Source: Thalassotalea loyana (GTDB taxonomy: Bacteria; Pseudomonadota; Gammaproteobacteria; Enterobacterales; Alteromonadaceae). From it: a DNA stretch of 64,000 bases. Positions 62,252 to 64,000 of this stretch are shown piece by piece; positions within the stretch are counted from its first letter, which is position 1; every line of letters starts with the position of its first letter. The stretch lies in the NCBI RefSeq assembly GCF_030161435.1, contig NZ_BSSV01000009.1, forward strand, positions 104,937 to 168,936, in the 5' to 3' direction. Made by a program: the position numbers and the translations under genes. The notes below the pieces were generated by a model. The model was not told the origin of the DNA and did no database searches. It saw only the letters and a program-made list of their open reading frames with translations.

Positions 62252-63437
62252 TAATTCCTACAACAAGGTGATTTTTATCAAAATCTAAATCATCCTCGGT
62301 CGACGATAACCCCGAATAGTTATTTTTTATGTAGACAGAGAACATTTCATTAATATTATAACTTATTTTTCCACCGGCTAATAGATAGTCATCTGTGCGT
62401 GTAAATTCGGGGAATATTGCCTCTTCTTTCATATAACCGGCATACAAGCTCATCTTAAACTGATTGGTAAAGTCATGAGTAAATGTTGCTAAAACATTTT
62501 CTAAAATCCTAAAACGATCTTCTATCTGAGTTGCATCAACAGCTCTTCTTCTTGCGTTTATATTAAACTCAGAAAAATCAGTAGGCGTCCATAGCAAGTC
62601 AAATTCCCATCGCGTAACGTCATCATCATTTAAAGCACTATTTTCGAACGACAATTGCTGTAGACCTGCATAAGCCTCCACCATAAAGAAAACCGAGTGG
62701 CGCCATTTAGCACCAAGCAGTACTGCTACGCTATCACGATCGGCACCAAGTTCATCATCGTAATTCAATTGCTCATACTCACCTTTAACAGATAAATATG
62801 TTTTTCCAGAAGCAAGGTAATCAAAATGAGACTGAACATAAAACGTAGCAAGATCTAATTCTGATGATATGTCACGACGTGTTTGATATTCGAAACCCCT
62901 TGTACCGACTAAAACCTCAGCACGTGCTACAGAATCTTCACCGCCATAGCGAAAACCCGCATTAGCAAAATAGTTACGCTTTTCATCGCCAACTGTTATT
63001 TCTTCAATAAAGCCTTGAGATAAACCTTCCCCAGGAAACTCATATACATTGCGATACATACCAGTCAAAAACAGTGTTTTGTTAGAAGCGAGTTTGAATT
63101 GATATTTTCCTAGCGCAAGAACATTAGTGTGGTCATTATCTTCAATGTCTTGCAATTTGAGGTGGTTAATGTTGATTTTGGTCTGAAGTAGACTTTGTTC
63201 CCACATTGCTTGCACCCAAAGATTAGGTTGAAAAGACAAGGTTTGGGTATCATCGTTATCACTGTCTAACGTAAAGTTTGAGAGTTGGCCATATTCAACA
63301 CCAAAATCTAAATCAAGCTCATTACCTTCGATGTACTCAAAATTTAAATTATAAAAATCTATTTCATGAGTGGGAGCTGCAGCATACAAATTAAACGAGA
63401 TAGCGGGTAATACAAAGGCGAGTTTTTTAAAATTCAT
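62238..63437 (-). CDS. Outer-membrane beta-barrel protein of the polysaccharide-export module
   Basis: The 399-residue protein has a signal peptide (about 1-19, ending AAA) and then regularly alternating amphipathic strands with acidic turns, ending in a C-terminal strand (KNHLVVGINVAL). That pattern is a barrel of roughly 16-18 strands. It is first in the unit and overlaps the OPX gene by 14 bases. A role as the export porin is inferred from this coupling. Confidence 0.78.
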   Translation of the reverse strand: MNFKKLAFVLPAISFNLYAAAPTHEIDFYNLNFEYIEGNELDLDFGVEYGQLSNFTLDSDNDDTQTLSFQPNLWVQAMWEQSLLQTKININHLKLQDIEDNDHTNVLALGKYQFKLASNKTLFLTGMYRNVYEFPGEGLSQGFIEEITVGDEKRNYFANAGFRYGGEDSVARAEVLVGTRGFEYQTRRDISSELDLATFYVQSHFDYLASGKTYLSVKGEYEQLNYDDELGADRDSVAVLLGAKWRHSVFFMVEAYAGLQQLSFENSALNDDDVTRWEFDLLWTPTDFSEFNINARRRAVDATQIEDRFRILENVLATFTHDFTNQFKMSLYAGYMKEEAIFPEFTRTDDYLLAGGKISYNINEMFSVYIKNNYSGLSSTEDDLDFDKNHLVVGINVAL

Positions 63438-63608
63438 AACTACTCAATTCTTATTATTTTAAATTTATGTTAACTGCTTTAGCACAATACTTAAACAGTT
63501 TTATAGCTATTACTTTTTTAAATGAAACGTTGAAAACACACTAAGAGCACGACTTTGGCAACGTAAAATTCTACTTATTATTTTGAATGAAATATAAAAA
63601 GTCATAAA

Positions 63609-63658
63609 CGAAAAAGGCCTGCTCATTGAGCAGACTTTTAGAATGGGTGTCTAGCAAT
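63609..63658 (-). terminator. Duplicated rrn-type terminator block, distal copy
   Basis: Minus-strand ATTGCTAGACACCCATTCTAAAAG, then hairpin TCTGCTC, AAT, GAGCAGG, CCTTTTT. It repeats the block at 63844-63893 with a few changes. Confidence 0.8.
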
Positions 63659-63661
63659 AAG

Positions 63662-63785
63662 CCACATGGATGTGGTGAATGCCGAAAACGCATGGGCGCA
63701 GTTGCATTTCACTTCTGCTTTTCTGAGGTATGGGCGTATTCCCTACATGGATGTAGGTGATTAGGGTAACGCAGGAGCAGTTACC
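63662..63785 (+). repeat. Two REP-like two-hairpin elements
   Basis: Element a: CCAC-ATGGAT-GTGG (63662-63675), then AATGC (63678-63682) pairing with GCATT (63704-63708) around GCATGGGCGCA. Element b: CCTAC-ATGGAT-GTAGG (63742-63757), then GGTAAC-GCAGGAGCA-GTTACC (63765-63785). Stems differ while the loops stay alike. No gene is seen in 63438-64000. Confidence 0.75.
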
Positions 63786-63843
63786 GAGGGAGCAGGTGCT
63801 ACCACAGTACTATATTGTCTTTGCGTTATTCAAAAGCCGAAAA

Positions 63844-63893
63844 CGAAAAAAGCCTGCTCAATGAGCAGGCTTTTAGAATGGGTGTCTAGCAAT
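63844..63893 (-). terminator. rrn-type terminator block, proximal copy
   Basis: Minus-strand ATTGCTAGACACCCATTCTAAAAG, then GCCTGCTC, ATT, GAGCAGGC, TTTTTT. ATTGCTAGAC looks like the 3' strand of 5S rRNA helix I. It probably ends an rRNA operon lying to the right of the window, in line with the E. coli order rrn-murB-birA, but no intact 5S gene is visible. Confidence 0.65.
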
Positions 63894-64000
63894 TGGCTAA
63901 CAGTGCGCAGAGCTTACTGTGAAAAAACGGGACAAAGACAAACTATTGTCTTTGAACATTTCCGTTTTTCCTCTACTCGAGAGTAGGTCAGTTTTTTTAC

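Noticed and set aside
63640..64000. An intact 5S rRNA gene at the right edge
   Set aside because: Fragments resemble 5S (helix I ends, an internal GAAGTGAAA segment, GAGAGTAGGTCA on the plus strand near 63980), but their order and orientation do not form a 5S gene, and part overlaps REP-like hairpins.

Overview
The window comes from a moderately AT-rich marine gammaproteobacterium, most likely in or near Colwelliaceae (Colwellia/Thalassotalea type). That placement is inferred from the protein sequences (RluF, ThiG, CreA, a two-domain ornithine-lipid synthase), the E. coli-like order thrU-tyrU-glyT-thrT-tufB, and repeat styles familiar from Alteromonadales. No 16S rRNA is present to confirm it.

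The backbone is the conserved translation/transcription gene block, read almost wholly on the minus strand. From right to left it runs: tRNA-Thr/Tyr/Gly/Thr-tufB, tRNA-Trp-secE-nusG, rplKAJL-rpoBC, rpsL-rpsG-fusA-tufA, the S10 operon (rpsJ to rpsQ) and the spc operon (rplN to secY, cut at base 1). Accessory modules break this block at operon boundaries. (1) A TPP-riboswitch-controlled thiamine operon (thiC-thiO-thiS-thiG-thiDE), an OPT transporter pair and a Spo0M-like gene (4.3-13.8 kb) lie between rpsQ and rplN. (2) A mixed block (19.2-33.9 kb) of recQ, dapE-like, OlsF-like, LpxH-like, a second EF-G, a nucleotidyltransferase, an SPFH protein, rluF, a Fur-box TonB receptor, a Fur-box TPR-like protein and creA lies between rpsJ and tufA. 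(3) An AbgT transporter sits between rpoC and rpsL. (4) A fatty-acid hydroxylase, a 51-residue PEP-CTERM-like protein and a small conserved protein lie between tufB and tRNA-Trp. (5) A polysaccharide-export module (Wzc-like kinase, short OPX protein, beta-barrel porin) lies between murB and what looks like the end of an rRNA operon just beyond the right edge.

The most unusual structure is in the intergenic DNA. Downstream of rpsQ, fusA2, tufA, tufB and the presumed rrn operon, the last tens of bases of the gene, usually with its terminator, are repeated as a decayed 'echo' copy. At rpsQ and fusA2 a third, truncated copy follows. Four of the five echoes sit where the ancestral gene order is interrupted by an accessory module. 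In the tufB echo a two-hairpin REP-like element has inserted, while the tufA echo lacks it. Related two-hairpin elements with different stem sequences but similar loops lie near the right edge. Two promoters (rplK and rplJ) have their -10 box in or at the loop of the inverted repeat that ends the preceding gene.

Functionally, the core genes build the ribosome, RNA polymerase and the elongation machinery. The flanking genes cover cofactor supply (thiamine, CoA, biotin), the cell wall (murB, dapE-like), envelope lipids, iron uptake and exopolysaccharide export.
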